DNA from: Ornithinimicrobium pratense
Lineage (GTDB): Bacteria; Actinomycetota; Actinomycetes; Actinomycetales; Dermatophilaceae
Reading direction: 5' to 3'
Length of the DNA: 64,000 bases
Assembly (NCBI RefSeq): GCF_008843165.1
Contig: NZ_CP044427.1
Location: 2,790,001 to 2,854,000, forward strand
How positions within the stretch are numbered: the stretch's first letter is position 1; each line of letters begins with the position of its first letter. The position numbers and the translations under genes are program-made. The notes under the pieces were generated by a model. The model did no database searches. It saw nothing but the letters and a program-made list of their open reading frames with translations, and was not told where the DNA came from. Positions 53,758 through 62,988 of the stretch are shown piece after piece.

Positions 53758-55217
53758 GCCCACGGGCGCGGCTGCCGCGCCAGGACTGCGCACACTGTGG
53801 CCGACACGAACGCTGCACCCGGATCGTCCTGGAGCAACCGGTCTGCCAGCGCTGCACCCTACGCTTCGCCCGGACCGCCCAGGCCTGCCCCGGCTGCGCG
53901 AACATCAGGGTGCTGGCGTTCTACGACGGCGACCGCCGGCCGTCGTGCGCGACCTGCACCGGCAACGAGGCCGTCTACGCCTGCACCGACTGCGGGCGGG
54001 AAGACTCCCCGTGGGGCAGGCTGTGCGGGCACTGCGCCCTGAAGGAGAAGGCCACAGCGCTGCTGTCCGGCCCCGACGGTGGCATCCACCCCCAGCTCCG
54101 GCCGGTGCACGAGGCCCTGGTCTGCGGACCACGGCCACAGACCACCCTCTACTGGTTCACCCGCTCCACCGGCCCGTCCGTCCTGGCCGCGATGGCCCGC
54201 GGCGACATCGAGATCTCCCACGCCACCTTCGAGGCCATGCCCGCGGACAAGACCCACAACTACCTGCGCGACCTCCTCGCCGCCCTCGGGGTCCTGCCGC
54301 CCTTCCACGCCGAACTCGAGCGCGTCACCCCATGGCTGAACCAGCTCCTGAGCACGCTTCCGGACGAACACGCAGAAGTGCTCAACCGGTTCGCCCGCTG
54401 GCAGGTCCTGCGGCGACTGCGCCGCGAGGAACAGCGCGGGACCTTGACCCACGGAGCGATCTCGGCCGCCCGTGCCACCATCGTCGTCACCGCCCGTTTT
54501 CTGGGGTGGCTGACCGAACACCGCATGGACCTGGCTGACCTCACCCAGGACGACCTGGACCGGTACGCCGAGCAGCACCGTGCCCGCGTCACCGCGCTGC
54601 GACCGTTTCTGACCTGGTGCGAGGCCACCGACCTGGGCCGGGAACTGTCCCCGCCCAAACGGCCCGACCTGCAACCGGCCGTCACCCTCCCCGACGAGGA
54701 CAGGTGGAGGCACGTCCAGCTGCTCCTGCACGACGACACGATCCGCCTCTACACCCGCATCGCTGGCCTCTTCGTCCTGCTCTACGCCCAACCCCTGGCC
54801 CGCGTGTGCCGCATGCGCGTCGACCAGATCACCGTCACCGCCGCCGGCATCACCCGGGCCACGTTCGACACCTACCCCATCGAGCTGCCCGACCCCCTCG
54901 ACCATCTCGTGCGCACCCACCTCACTCGCCGCGGGCAGGCCTCCTACGCCAGCCGCCCCGACACCTGGCTCTTCCCCGGCGGCATACCCGGCAAGCACCT
55001 GGTCACCGAGAACATCCGCAGCCAGCTCGTCGCCCGCGGCATCCAACCCCTGGCCGCCCGCAACGCTGCCATGTTCCAGCTCGCCTCGACCATGCCCACT
55101 CCGATCCTGGCCGAGATCCTCGGTCTCTCGCCCACGACCGCGACCCGCTGGGCCGCCCTCGCCGCACGGGACTGGAGCACCTACACCGCACTACGAGACC
55201 GAGCCCTGCAGCAGTAA
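53754..55217 (+). CDS. Zn-ribbon protein with degenerate tyrosine-recombinase fold
   Basis: The 487-residue protein begins with at least four zinc-binding CxxC/CxxH-like pairs (CAHC, CQRC, CPGC, CATC, CTDC, CGHC; residues 12-98). A recombinase-like domain follows. The C-terminal half keeps the fold (LFVLLYAQPLARVCRMRVDQ, RGIQPLAARNAAMFQLASTM) but the H-x-x-R-H box is replaced by LAARN. It is therefore likely an inactive partner of the recombinase at 52310. Similar integrase-HTH-Zn protein trios occur on actinobacterial elements. Confidence 0.75.
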   Translation: MSPRARLPRQDCAHCGRHERCTRIVLEQPVCQRCTLRFARTAQACPGCANIRVLAFYDGDRRPSCATCTGNEAVYACTDCGREDSPWGRLCGHCALKEKATALLSGPDGGIHPQLRPVHEALVCGPRPQTTLYWFTRSTGPSVLAAMARGDIEISHATFEAMPADKTHNYLRDLLAALGVLPPFHAELERVTPWLNQLLSTLPDEHAEVLNRFARWQVLRRLRREEQRGTLTHGAISAARATIVVTARFLGWLTEHRMDLADLTQDDLDRYAEQHRARVTALRPFLTWCEATDLGRELSPPKRPDLQPAVTLPDEDRWRHVQLLLHDDTIRLYTRIAGLFVLLYAQPLARVCRMRVDQITVTAAGITRATFDTYPIELPDPLDHLVRTHLTRRGQASYASRPDTWLFPGGIPGKHLVTENIRSQLVARGIQPLAARNAAMFQLASTMPTPILAEILGLSPTTATRWAALAARDWSTYTALRDRALQQ

Positions 55218-55294
55218 GTAACGTCGAACTCAAGAACGCTGGTTGCCTCCTGCAGCGGAACCTCGACCACCGGGGAGAGGGTGCCGTGCCTGCG

Positions 55295-55765
55295 TCAGTG
55301 ACGAAGATCCTCCTCGTCGCTGGCGAAGGCCAAACTTTCCTCGATCACGGAGAGCACCTGCTCTAGCTCCTGCTCGTTCCGCGGCCCGTAGATCATGAAC
55401 TCGGTGTCGAAGTCCGCGTACTGGTGCGGCTCGGCCCACCCCAGCTGCACCAGTTCCGCGCCCCGAGCGGTAGGCAACGTGAGATGGACACTGGTGTCCT
55501 CGACGCCGTGAAGGTGCACCGGCTCAAGGCGCCTACCGGGTGCCAGTGAGGTCTGCGGATCGCGCTCTTGTGCCATACCCACAAGGAAGACCGCCCTCGA
55601 TGAGGCTGGTGAGACCTGGCTGATGCCCTCTTCGACGTTCTCCCGCCCGAAGACGCGCGCTACCAACTGGCCCCACAGAGCCGCAGGGGCCCTCTGGTCG
55701 AGTTGACGGTGGGGTCCCTCGTCAGAGGTGGCGGGTCGCAATCCTGCTCTCTGTTCACTCAGCAC
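55295..55765 (-). CDS. Luciferase-like DUF5519 family protein
   Basis: The 156-residue protein reads SRAVFLVGMAQERDP, then RRLEPVHLHGVEDTSVHLTLP and LGWAEPHQYADFDTEFMIYG followed by PRNEQELEQVLSVIEESL. This HLHG...SLHLTLP...GWAEPH...YGPR pattern is that of the luciferase/DUF5519 family, whose function in such short proteins is unknown. The start is GTG. It faces the recombination module. Confidence 0.7.
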   Translation of the reverse strand: MLSEQRAGLRPATSDEGPHRQLDQRAPAALWGQLVARVFGRENVEEGISQVSPASSRAVFLVGMAQERDPQTSLAPGRRLEPVHLHGVEDTSVHLTLPTARGAELVQLGWAEPHQYADFDTEFMIYGPRNEQELEQVLSVIEESLAFASDEEDLRH

Positions 55766-56240
55766 GCCGCGAGTCTACCCAGACGGCGCCCAGCCTGAGG
55801 TTGCGGATAGGACCGGAGTGGCGAATCCAGCCCTATATGTGCCAAGTGGAATATCGCCGTCCACCAGTATGGTATATCGTTGGCACGAAATAATGTCCCC
55901 TCAGCAGCGACCCCCTCGGCGATCGGGCCAGGTGCCGACTCTCCCGCTCGGACGCCGTCAGCTCGACGCCGACCACGGCCGGTTGCTGGCCGCGGTCGAG
56001 CGCGGCGAACCCCCGTTCACGAGGGTGAGATGGACAACGCGAGCCTCGCCTTCCGCCCTTGAGCGAGTCACGCCATATTGGGGCGACATGACCCGACGGG
56101 CGCGATGGTCGCCGCGGCTGAGTCCATTTTCCGGGGAGGTGGTGGGATGGTTCGCCTGATCGAGCGACGTCGGGCCGGGCGGGACGATACCCCCTGAACG
56201 ATGCAAGATCGGCCCCGCCGAGGCGGCGACCTGGCGGCAG
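55766..56240. other. Gap without a supported gene
   Basis: A nested inverted repeat lies here: GTGCCAA (55839-55845)/TTGGCAC (55880-55886) encloses GTGGA/TCCAC (55846-55863). A weak 88-codon frame from 55893 begins with host-like codons but loses coherence and has no homology I recognise. It may be a broken gene. Confidence 0.35.
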
Positions 56241-56699
56241 CTACCTGCGCCGTTCGCGGCGGTGCAGCCTGTCGCTGCGGGCCCGGTAGGCCGTCAGTAC
56301 CCGGGACAGCGAGGACTCAATCTCTGCGAGGTCCGTCAGATCCATGCGGTTGCTGCCCAGTGCCCACTCCAGTCGGTTCAGCACCATGACCCACTCGCGA
56401 GCAGACCGGGGTGATTGCACCACCGGCACCCCCACCCGACGCTCCTCGACGACCTTCTCGACCCTGACGACCTCCACGACGCGGTCGACGACCTCGACAG
56501 CCGCAAGCCCCGCGTCGGCGGCACGACGTTGCTCCCAAGCGCGGTGTCGGCAGGAACTGGAGCACCACTTCGGCACCCGCCCCCGAGGCGGGATAGGGAC
56601 CTGTGCGCGACACCATCCGCAGACAACCTTCTGCCCCGGCTCGCGGGACATGGAGGGTGCGTCCCTACCACTAGGGACCTTGCTCGGCTCGATCTCCAT
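56241..56699 (-). CDS. Small zinc-motif protein of unknown function
   Basis: The 152-residue protein contains CGWCRAQVPIPPRGRVPKWC followed by SSSCRHRAWEQRR, a CxxC...CxxxC motif typical of small FLZ-like proteins common on actinobacterial elements. A basic and helical C-terminal part follows, with valine-rich stretches and NRLEWALGSNRMDLTDLAEI. The ATG at 56697-56699 is the first in frame after the IS3 remnant; the open frame continues upstream into that remnant. Function is unknown. Confidence 0.6.
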   Translation of the reverse strand: MEIEPSKVPSGRDAPSMSREPGQKVVCGWCRAQVPIPPRGRVPKWCSSSCRHRAWEQRRAADAGLAAVEVVDRVVEVVRVEKVVEERRVGVPVVQSPRSAREWVMVLNRLEWALGSNRMDLTDLAEIESSLSRVLTAYRARSDRLHRRERRR

Positions 56700-56846
56700 G
56701 AGAGCCTCCGATGGCTCGCTTCTTGTCACCCTGATTCGTGCCAACGATATACTCAACCCCGTCGGTGCAAGATGTGTGATGGTGTTGAGCGCAGCGAAGC
56801 AGGGGTAGGACGTCGTGGGTTGAACGCGTCGGTCGACGGAACACCC

Positions 56847-57077
56847 TCGGGAGACATGGGCCCGGTACAGGTCGTGTTTTGCATGCAGGACCGCGACGAC
56901 GGGGCGCGAACGGAACTGGCTGCCCCGATCTCCGTTGACCACGCAGCCGGCGACGGTGTCACGGCCGCGGCGGGCGGTGGCCATCTCGAGTGCGTCGACA
57001 GCCAGGGCCGAGGGCATCCGCTCGGCGATGGAGTAGCCCACGATCCGGCGTGGCCAGACGTCCTTCACCGCGCATAC
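56847..57077 (-). mobile_element. IS3-family transposase fragment
   Basis: The minus-strand peptide VCAVKDVWPRRIVGYSIAER, then ALAVDALEMATARRGRDTVA and GDRGSQFRSRPVVAVLHAKH, matches the middle of an IS3 OrfB integrase core (one catalytic Asp in GDRGSQF is visible). It ends abruptly on both sides, and no inverted repeats are recognisable. It is a remnant. Confidence 0.75.
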
Positions 57078-57195
57078 CAAACTGGCCCTACGCCCACTCG
57101 CCAACCACTGGGTCGGCGTCCCGCACGGCTGCACTCGCTACCGCATCTTCAACGACGAGAACACCGCCTGGCAACAGCACCTCAACAGTTGGTGA
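57076..57195 (+). mobile_element. Transposase C-terminal fragment (IS110-like)
   Basis: The plus-strand peptide TKLALRPLANHWVGVPHGCT, then RYRIFNDENTAWQQHLNSW and stop, resembles the C-terminus of IS110-family transposases (NRWVGxLHGC...YDExTAW). It abuts the IS3 fragment with no spacer, so one element inserted at or recombined with the other. Remnant only. Confidence 0.6.
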
Positions 57196-57459
57196 GGCAG
57201 CAGACGCGGGCGCGTGCTCGGCGGGCTCGGGCGAAGGTGCGCCAGGAGCAGGCGAAGCAGGGAGCGGCGGTTGTCGAAGTGGAGCGCGAGGTGGTGGCCG
57301 TGGCTTCAACTGAGCGGGACGCGGTGGTGCGTGACTGTGAGCAGGTGGGCAGGGCGGGCGCTGCGTTCCTTAATCGAGGAGGAGGGGCTGAGCACGCAGG
57401 AAACGTTGGCGTGGTGCGGGGATGACAAGCTGACGGCCGCGGGAGGTGCGACAGGCTGA
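57196..57459 (+). pseudogene. Frameshifted remnant of a small Arg/Glu-rich protein gene
   Basis: One frame gives VVEVEREVVAVASTERDAVV up to about 57345 and the next frame continues GRALRSLIEEEGLSTQETLA and WCGDDKL. Together they look like one small coiled-coil protein broken by a frameshift. The family is not recognised, and the call is tentative. The following stretch to 57606 shows nothing. Confidence 0.35.
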
Positions 57460-57606
57460 TCCGGCTGTCGGTGACGACGACGGCGGTGGCGATGGTGAGG
57501 AGGACAAGGGCGAGGACTCGCACCCGCGGCGACAAACCGCGGATTCAACCGCGGCAGGCCGCTGAGGCTTGGCGTTCCAGGGCACCGATGCTGGCATCAT
57601 CGGCCC

Positions 57607-58106
57607 ATGAATGAGCGTGATCGGTTAGCGGACAGTCTCAGTTGGCATGACCGGGCCGTCGCGAACATGGCCGACACCTGGCTCGACGGCCCGCAGGACG
57701 ATGACGCGTACCGGATTCCAAAAGCACGTCGGGTTAGCGGCCCAAGGTTCTCCCGTGTCTATACCATGCTCGACGGTGCCACGCTCTCCGCACGCGCTGG
57801 GTTCAACGGTGGGACGTTCTCCGGTTTGGTCGGCTAAAGAAGGTAGCCTGCTCAAGACGAACTACGTTTGCCTGGGCCATCTTCTCTAGCGACGTTCGAT
57901 CTGACGGTGCAAAGTTTTTGAAAAGCGCCACGTTCCGCCCTGCAACGTTCGCCGGCTCCACGTCATTCAGCGAAGTCACGTTTGGCGGGGACGCTCGAGT
58001 GTGTGGACTTGAAGACGCCAGGCCCAGCGACGATGCGCAGGTCACGAGGGACGGTGAACCGTTCCGCGGGTGGCCTCCGGTTACCGGCGCTGTGGAACGG
58101 CCGTGA
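57607..58106 (+). pseudogene. Pentapeptide-repeat protein gene, frameshifted
   Basis: The first frame (57607-57837) begins MNERDRLADSLSWHDRAVAN and reaches MLDGATLSARAGFNGGTFSG before a stop. Another frame continues SDGAKFLKSATFRPATFAGS and TSFSEVTFGGDAR, clear A(T/D)FxG-type pentapeptide repeats, up to about 58106. A frameshift near 57840-57890 separates them. Intact homologs are usually membrane-associated or regulatory, but no function can be inferred here. Confidence 0.6.
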
Positions 58107-58222
58107 CTGACTCGGTCATCGCTCCAGCCACATCACCGAGAGGCGAGCCGCGCTGCATTATCAGGCACGATAGTTGATAGGAATGTGACGGATAACCCAA
58201 TTCGGCGATAGGAGAGGCGTTC

Positions 58223-59093
58223 GTGGATTCGACCGACAACATTACTGCCCTAGTTGGTGTGCTGACTGCGGTGACCACCACGGCCCTGGCATTGTGGACA
58301 GCGTCTAGGACTGTCGGGCCGGTGGTCCGCCTGCGGCGCGATGAAGCGCAGTGGCGACAGATCGCTGACGCCACGCAGGCAGTGCGCAGCCCATCGTGCG
58401 CGCCCTGCACGAGCGGGCTGCCGCGGAGCTCATTGCCCATCAGGTCGAGCCCAAGGCCACTCCAGGTTCGCGAGCCGTGCTGATCCTCGGGTTGCTGCTG
58501 GTGATCGCGGCGGGGGTTCTTGGGGCCACCCTTCTCGGCGACCTGGGTTCACCCCGGGAGGTGACAGCAGCGCTGCTGCTTGCCGTGCTGGTGTTAGGTG
58601 GCTGGGCGTTCTTCTACCTCACACTGGATGAGCTGACGCAGGAGATTGACGCGCGCAACCTCGCGATGGGCGCGGTCCTTGACGGCACTTTCAGCTCCCC
58701 ACTGCAGGTACGACAGGTCGCACGTGTCGACTGTGGGTGGCTGTCCTATCTCTCGGCGTGGCTGTTGTCGGATTCGGCTTCAGCGGAGCCTTCTGGGGAG
58801 TGGGCTGGGTATTCGCGGGGGCGGGCCAGCTGTACGCGGTAATCGCGCTGGTGTCGTTGGGCGTCTGCCTGATCGGGATGGCCTTGACTTTGAGGTCTCT
58901 GAGGACACTCGTGACGCCACGGCCGGAGTTTCTCGCCACCCTAAGGCGCCCGACCGACGCGAAGAACCTTGACCAAGGGAACGGGCCGCAGCCAGAAGAA
59001 TTCTACTCCTGCTCGAGACGGCCCGGAGGAGTCGGAACAACCGAACAGGCCCGGAAAATCGACTGGCAACGGGCGAGGAGCGTCCAGGAGTAA
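58223..59093 (+). pseudogene. Membrane protein gene with two frameshifts
   Basis: Three frames in succession give one plausible protein. MDSTDNITALVGVLTAVTTT opens in the first frame. QPIVRALHERAAAELIAHQV then leads to AVLILGLLLVIAAGVLGATL and REVTAALLLAVLVLGGWAFF in the second. VLSLGVAVVGFGFSGAFWGV and LYAVIALVSLGVCLIGMALT appear in the third. The frame changes near 58380 and 58735. About five membrane helices would result; the family is not recognised. Decay is consistent with the neighbouring remnants. 59094-59484 has no supported gene. Confidence 0.6.
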
Positions 59094-59484
59094 CGCTCGA
59101 CCGCAGGGCCGATGACTTCCTCGAACTCCGACGACTCAGGGGCGCAGCAGTCGCACCCTCGCCCGCGCTGCCACCGACCATTGACGCCCGTCCTACAGCG
59201 GAGACATCCCAAGTTCTGGTTCTGTCAAGCGGCGGTTCGCCGCGCTCGAACCTGCGCTGTCCCTGGGTCCCAATCTCCTTCTCCGATCGAGGCAACAAGC
59301 TGCACCGGAGGCGGCCCACCTGAACCCCTAACCGGTCTGGGCGGGCGACTGTCAAACAGGTCCGGTCATGCATCGGCTCGACAACTACGGGAAACTATCG
59401 CTGCCAAGCAGAGGCCGGGCGCCCAGAAGTCAGAGGTCGTAGCCCGGGGACAAGGTGAACCGCAAGCAGCAGTGCACTGACCCG

Positions 59485-59955
59485 TTAAGGCGCGGAGTTA
59501 GGCTCCCGACGCAAGAACGGCATGACCACAGCGGGCAGTCCGAACTCACCGGGCAGGCGATGCAGTGCCGTTCGGAAATATGGGTACGCCATGAACAGCA
59601 CGTTCTGCTGTATGAAATATTCGATCGACTCATCGGAGGGGACGGCGTCGCCTTCCAGCTCGATCTCGACCATGTGGGCAACCTCTAGGTAGCCAACCAG
59701 CACCGGCTCCTCTTCCTCCGCTTCAGGCAACACGTATTCGGCCCTGTTGGCGAACCGCACCAAGATGACCCCTTCGGCCGCCTCAACGTGGTACCACGGG
59801 GGAGTCGTCGTTAGACGCACATCCACGTCGGCGGGGGGTGTGCGCCGCAGCTCCCCATCGATACGCTGAACAAGCACGTCCCGAATGCGCGTTCGCGGAA
59901 CGAGATCTTCCATTTCGGCAATGCTATCAGTGCCAGGCTCGGCTGCCTTAGACAT
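59485..59955 (-). CDS. SecB-like chaperone
   Basis: The 156-residue protein resembles the SecB fold. Strands include VDVRLTTTPPWYHVE, GVILVRFANRAEY and EEPVLVGYLEVAHMVEIELE. A helix YFIQQNVLFMAYPYFRTALH follows, with LPAVVMPFLRREP after it, which corresponds to the SecB PYxRexv...GxPPlxlx end. In mycobacterial toxin-antitoxin-chaperone loci a SecB-like protein stabilises the antitoxin. Here it overlaps the HTH gene by eight bases. Assignment is by pattern and should be confirmed by profile search. Confidence 0.68.
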   Translation of the reverse strand: MSKAAEPGTDSIAEMEDLVPRTRIRDVLVQRIDGELRRTPPADVDVRLTTTPPWYHVEAAEGVILVRFANRAEYVLPEAEEEEPVLVGYLEVAHMVEIELEGDAVPSDESIEYFIQQNVLFMAYPYFRTALHRLPGEFGLPAVVMPFLRREPNSAP

Positions 59956-60640
59956 AGTCCCTCGAACGCCAAGCGGCCGGGGATGGCGTCCAATCGAATG
60001 GGTCGCGCAAAGAGCACTTGCCTACGCTTAAGTCTTCCTGCGCGAATCCGAAGATGACCGTGCTCATGATTGACGTACGCGGCGCCAGCAGGGCTACGCG
60101 CGCCCCGCGTGCGGTCTGCGACCCCACCTGCTGCCAGTCTCGGTCAAGGAAGTCCCGAACATTGGCCAAACACGCGTCGATGTGGGCGATAGTTAGATGG
60201 TCCGGAAGGTTTTCGTCCATGGCGAGTCCGTAGACCTTCTCGAGCCACGGCACAACCTCGGCCCAATCCCAGATCTTCACAGCCCCGGACGGCGGGCCGC
60301 CCACAGTGTCAACTGGCGCAGGAAACGCGTCGTCGCCCTTGCGGTGGGTCCACTTACGGATGGCCTCTCGTGACAAGCCCACACGTGCTGCGACGTCGCT
60401 CATCGTTACGAAGTCACGGTGGACTCGAGTAATTTTGGCGTCGGGGAGTCGATTCTTGATCTCGTTCGCGGCCTCGACAACATGTCCCACCACGTCGCCA
60501 CCTGGTACAAAGATGGTCACGGTGACTTGGCCATCGACCGAGGCCCACGAGTAGTCGGGGAAGTAACGTGCGATCAGATCGTTAGTCGCTTCACTGTGAA
60601 GGTCCACCCCAGTGACCCGAAGTCGCACAGCTGTCGTCAT
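59948..60640 (-). CDS. AlpA/MerR-type HTH protein, partner of the SecB-like chaperone
   Basis: The 230-residue protein has an N-terminal alpha/beta region (VRLRVTGVDLHSEATNDLIA; GQVTVTIFVPGGDVVGHVVE), then an HTH with MSDVAARVGLSREAIRKWTH and the AlpA-like W-D-WAEVVPWL segment. A C-terminal region of about 80 residues follows. GGGAGGAGA precedes the ATG. It could be an antitoxin-type repressor or a regulator of this module. Its stop lies inside the SecB-like gene. Confidence 0.75.
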   Translation of the reverse strand: MTTAVRLRVTGVDLHSEATNDLIARYFPDYSWASVDGQVTVTIFVPGGDVVGHVVEAANEIKNRLPDAKITRVHRDFVTMSDVAARVGLSREAIRKWTHRKGDDAFPAPVDTVGGPPSGAVKIWDWAEVVPWLEKVYGLAMDENLPDHLTIAHIDACLANVRDFLDRDWQQVGSQTARGARVALLAPRTSIMSTVIFGFAQEDLSVGKCSLRDPFDWTPSPAAWRSRDYV

Positions 60641-60761
60641 GACGTCTCCTCCCATCTGCACGGCGATCCGCACATCCTAGACCCGAACGGTTGACACATG
60701 ACAACCGACCCTGCTAACTGTCGCACACTGTGCCGCGTTCCTCTAGGGGCGCCCAGTCAGA

Positions 60762-61409
60762 TCAGGTAACGATCCGGGCACGGAGCGCGTCTGTGCGGCG
60801 CCTCAGCGCGTTGGCCTGATCGCGCAGCTCCCGGACGCGGTCGGTGGGCAAGTGCTTGGTCCGCAGATCTCGCCTCGCATCATCGACTCTCTCATCTGCG
60901 AGCGCAACGGCGAGGGGCGCCTCGATGGGCTCTACCGCAGCCTCGACGAAGGCAGCCGCAGCCTCGGCCTCAAGTGCGTCGCGCGCATCAATCAGGCGTC
61001 CTGCCTCATCCCAGGTCGCCTCATCCATCTCGCCGTCGTTGAGGAGCTCGTCGGCCCCGGCCAGGAGCTCGAACGCCTTGTCCGTCTCGTCCCGCTCGTA
61101 CAGGGCCTCCGCCGCTGTGATCAACCGCTCCGCTTGATTCAACTTCAGTTCCGCTCCGGCCAGCACCCCCGGCGGACCTGTGTAGTGCGGGCATCGGTCA
61201 ACCAACTTTTTCGTGTCCTTCGCGACCGTCTCCCCGCCCGTCCCCGTTGCGTAAATGGGCTTGAAGCACTCGCGGGTCGGGCAGAAGATGGTCCCCCAAT
61301 GACCTCCAGACTCGAGAGACCATCCGTGGGTCTGGGCGTACCGCAGGGTCTCCCTCCAGTGAGGCTTCGGGTGCTCGGGCCACACGTCATCCGACGAGAA
61401 GCGTTCCAC
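60762..61409 (-). CDS. Unknown protein with HW/Cys-motif N-terminus and helical C-terminus
   Basis: The 215-residue protein is not recognised. The first 70 residues read PHWRETLRYAQTHGWSLESG, then GHWGTIFCPTRECF and RCPHYTGPP, a small alpha/beta region with Cys/His that resembles HicA-like mRNA-interferase folds only superficially. The rest is helical and Ala/Glu-rich. The GTG start is supported by AGGAGGTG. It precedes the HTH-SecB pair by 121 bases on the same strand. Gaps 60641-60761 and 61410-61727 hold no gene. Confidence 0.6.
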   Translation of the reverse strand: MERFSSDDVWPEHPKPHWRETLRYAQTHGWSLESGGHWGTIFCPTRECFKPIYATGTGGETVAKDTKKLVDRCPHYTGPPGVLAGAELKLNQAERLITAAEALYERDETDKAFELLAGADELLNDGEMDEATWDEAGRLIDARDALEAEAAAAFVEAAVEPIEAPLAVALADERVDDARRDLRTKHLPTDRVRELRDQANALRRRTDALRARIVT

Positions 61410-61727
61410 GGCGCACCTCCTCCCAACGCTGACCCTCAGCGGCACCGACCGATTCTCTCAGAGCCGGTCCGCTTCTGTGCCTACCGTTGCAAACCTCAGC
61501 GTGGCGCCCCTCGGGCGGCACACGTGCTCTTTGGTCAAGGTGAATCCGACTCTCGGAGTCGAGAGGGGAGCAGACGACACGCGCAGAAGATTTCGAGGAT
61601 GGCGGGTGCTTGGGAGTATGGCGCCGTCAGGCCCGCGGGCCAAGGGGGGGACAGCGCTAGGCCACGCCGACGGGTCCACCGTCGCCCCTGTCGTGCCCTC
61701 TGCGCGACCAGATCGGCTGCGGCGCGT

Positions 61728-62852
61728 TCATAGTTCGGGCTGGCGGGCGAGGTCGGACAGCTTGGCGGCGATCTCGGCGTCGCGGCCCTGGGCGGCGTGC
61801 TGGTAGCGCAGTGCGGCAGCGACAGTCGAATGTCCGAGGCGAGCCTGCAGCTCGGCGAGGGTGGCTCCGGTCATCGCGGCCATGGTGGCGCCAGTGTGCC
61901 GCAGGTCGTGGATCCTGAGGTCCTCGCGGCCGGCAGCGGCTCGTGCCTTGCGCCAGGCCGTGTGCAGCACCGTCGGCTGCAGATGACGCTGGTTGTCGCG
62001 CATGGAAGGAAAAAGCAGCGCATTCGCTTCGGACCGGACGTGCTTTTCCAGGTGCTGCTCCAGGGCGGGGACGATGTGCGGCGGCACGCTCACCTCTCGA
62101 GTCCCGGCGGCCGACTTCGGTGTGCCGACGATCGGCTGGCCCTTCACCCATGTCACCGCCCGGGTGACCTTGACGACACCACGGTTCAGGTCGAGGTCGC
62201 GCCGGCGCAGCTCAAGCACCTCCCCCACCCGGAGTGCGCACCAGGCGCAGAGTAGGACAACGGCACCGAGCTGGTCCGGCATCTTCTTCACGAGCACGTC
62301 CAGTTCGGGAAGCGTCGCCGGGTGGATCTCCTTCTTGGTCGGGGGGTTGGACGCGGACCGCACCCGGCAGGGGTTGCTGGCGAGGAGCTCGTCGGTGACG
62401 GCGGTGCTGAGGATGGCTCGAAGCAGCGCGTAGGCGCGGGCGTTGACCGTCGGGTGCTTCGGTGACAGTCCGGCCCACCACCGACGCACGAGAGCCGGCG
62501 TGAGGTCGGGGACGAGAAGCTCACCGAACGCCGGCTCCAGGTATCGCCGCAGCAGATGCTGGTAGCCCTCCCGGGTCCGCGGTTTGAGGGACCGGTCGGC
62601 CAGCCACTGCCGGGCGTACTCGTCGAAGGTGGGCGGCGCCAGCCGCTTTGCAATCTCGGCCCGACGCATGGGGGCGACCCAGTCGTCACGGTTGGCCAGC
62701 GCCCACTCCTGGCCCAGCCAGGCCTCGGCGTCACCCTTCGAGGAGAAGGTGTGCGGCGCGGTATGCCGCTGCAGGTCTGGCCCGGTGTAGCTCGCCTGCC
62801 ACCGCTTGCTCGGCAGCCGGCGCAGTGCCCCGAAGCCTCGTCTCGTCGCCAT
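61728..62852 (-). CDS. Tyrosine integrase of the tRNA-Thr island
   Basis: The 374-residue integrase has an N-terminal arm-binding region (GALRRLPSKRWQASYTGPDL), a SAM-like domain (TFDEYARQWLADRSLKPRTR) and the catalytic set: Arg in WCALRVGEVLELRR, H-x-x-R-H in IHDLRHTGATM, histidine in LGHSTVAAALRYQH with the tyrosine nucleophile at the end. The ATG at 62850-62852 is chosen by homology; another ATG lies four codons upstream. It reads away from the tRNA, 152 bases from attR, as in pSAM2-like elements. Confidence 0.92.
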   Translation of the reverse strand: MATRRGFGALRRLPSKRWQASYTGPDLQRHTAPHTFSSKGDAEAWLGQEWALANRDDWVAPMRRAEIAKRLAPPTFDEYARQWLADRSLKPRTREGYQHLLRRYLEPAFGELLVPDLTPALVRRWWAGLSPKHPTVNARAYALLRAILSTAVTDELLASNPCRVRSASNPPTKKEIHPATLPELDVLVKKMPDQLGAVVLLCAWCALRVGEVLELRRRDLDLNRGVVKVTRAVTWVKGQPIVGTPKSAAGTREVSVPPHIVPALEQHLEKHVRSEANALLFPSMRDNQRHLQPTVLHTAWRKARAAAGREDLRIHDLRHTGATMAAMTGATLAELQARLGHSTVAAALRYQHAAQGRDAEIAAKLSDLARQPEL

Positions 62853-62988
62853 CGGCCACCCCATCTCGTGCAACAGCGTGCAACATACGTGCAACAAGAG
62901 TGGGGCTTTGTGCTCACTTCTGTCAACGCGTGACCACGGCCGCGAACGCGGTGGATCCGGCATACTTGCAGGTCAGCGGCCTACAATG

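Noticed and set aside
55893..56159. 88-codon plus-strand frame starting MSPQQRPPRR
   Set aside because: The codon pattern is host-like only at the start. There is no homology and no convincing ribosome site.
59112..59480. 122-codon plus-strand frame between the membrane pseudogene and the SecB-like gene
   Set aside because: Low-complexity Ser/Pro/Arg composition, no ribosome site and no recognisable fold.
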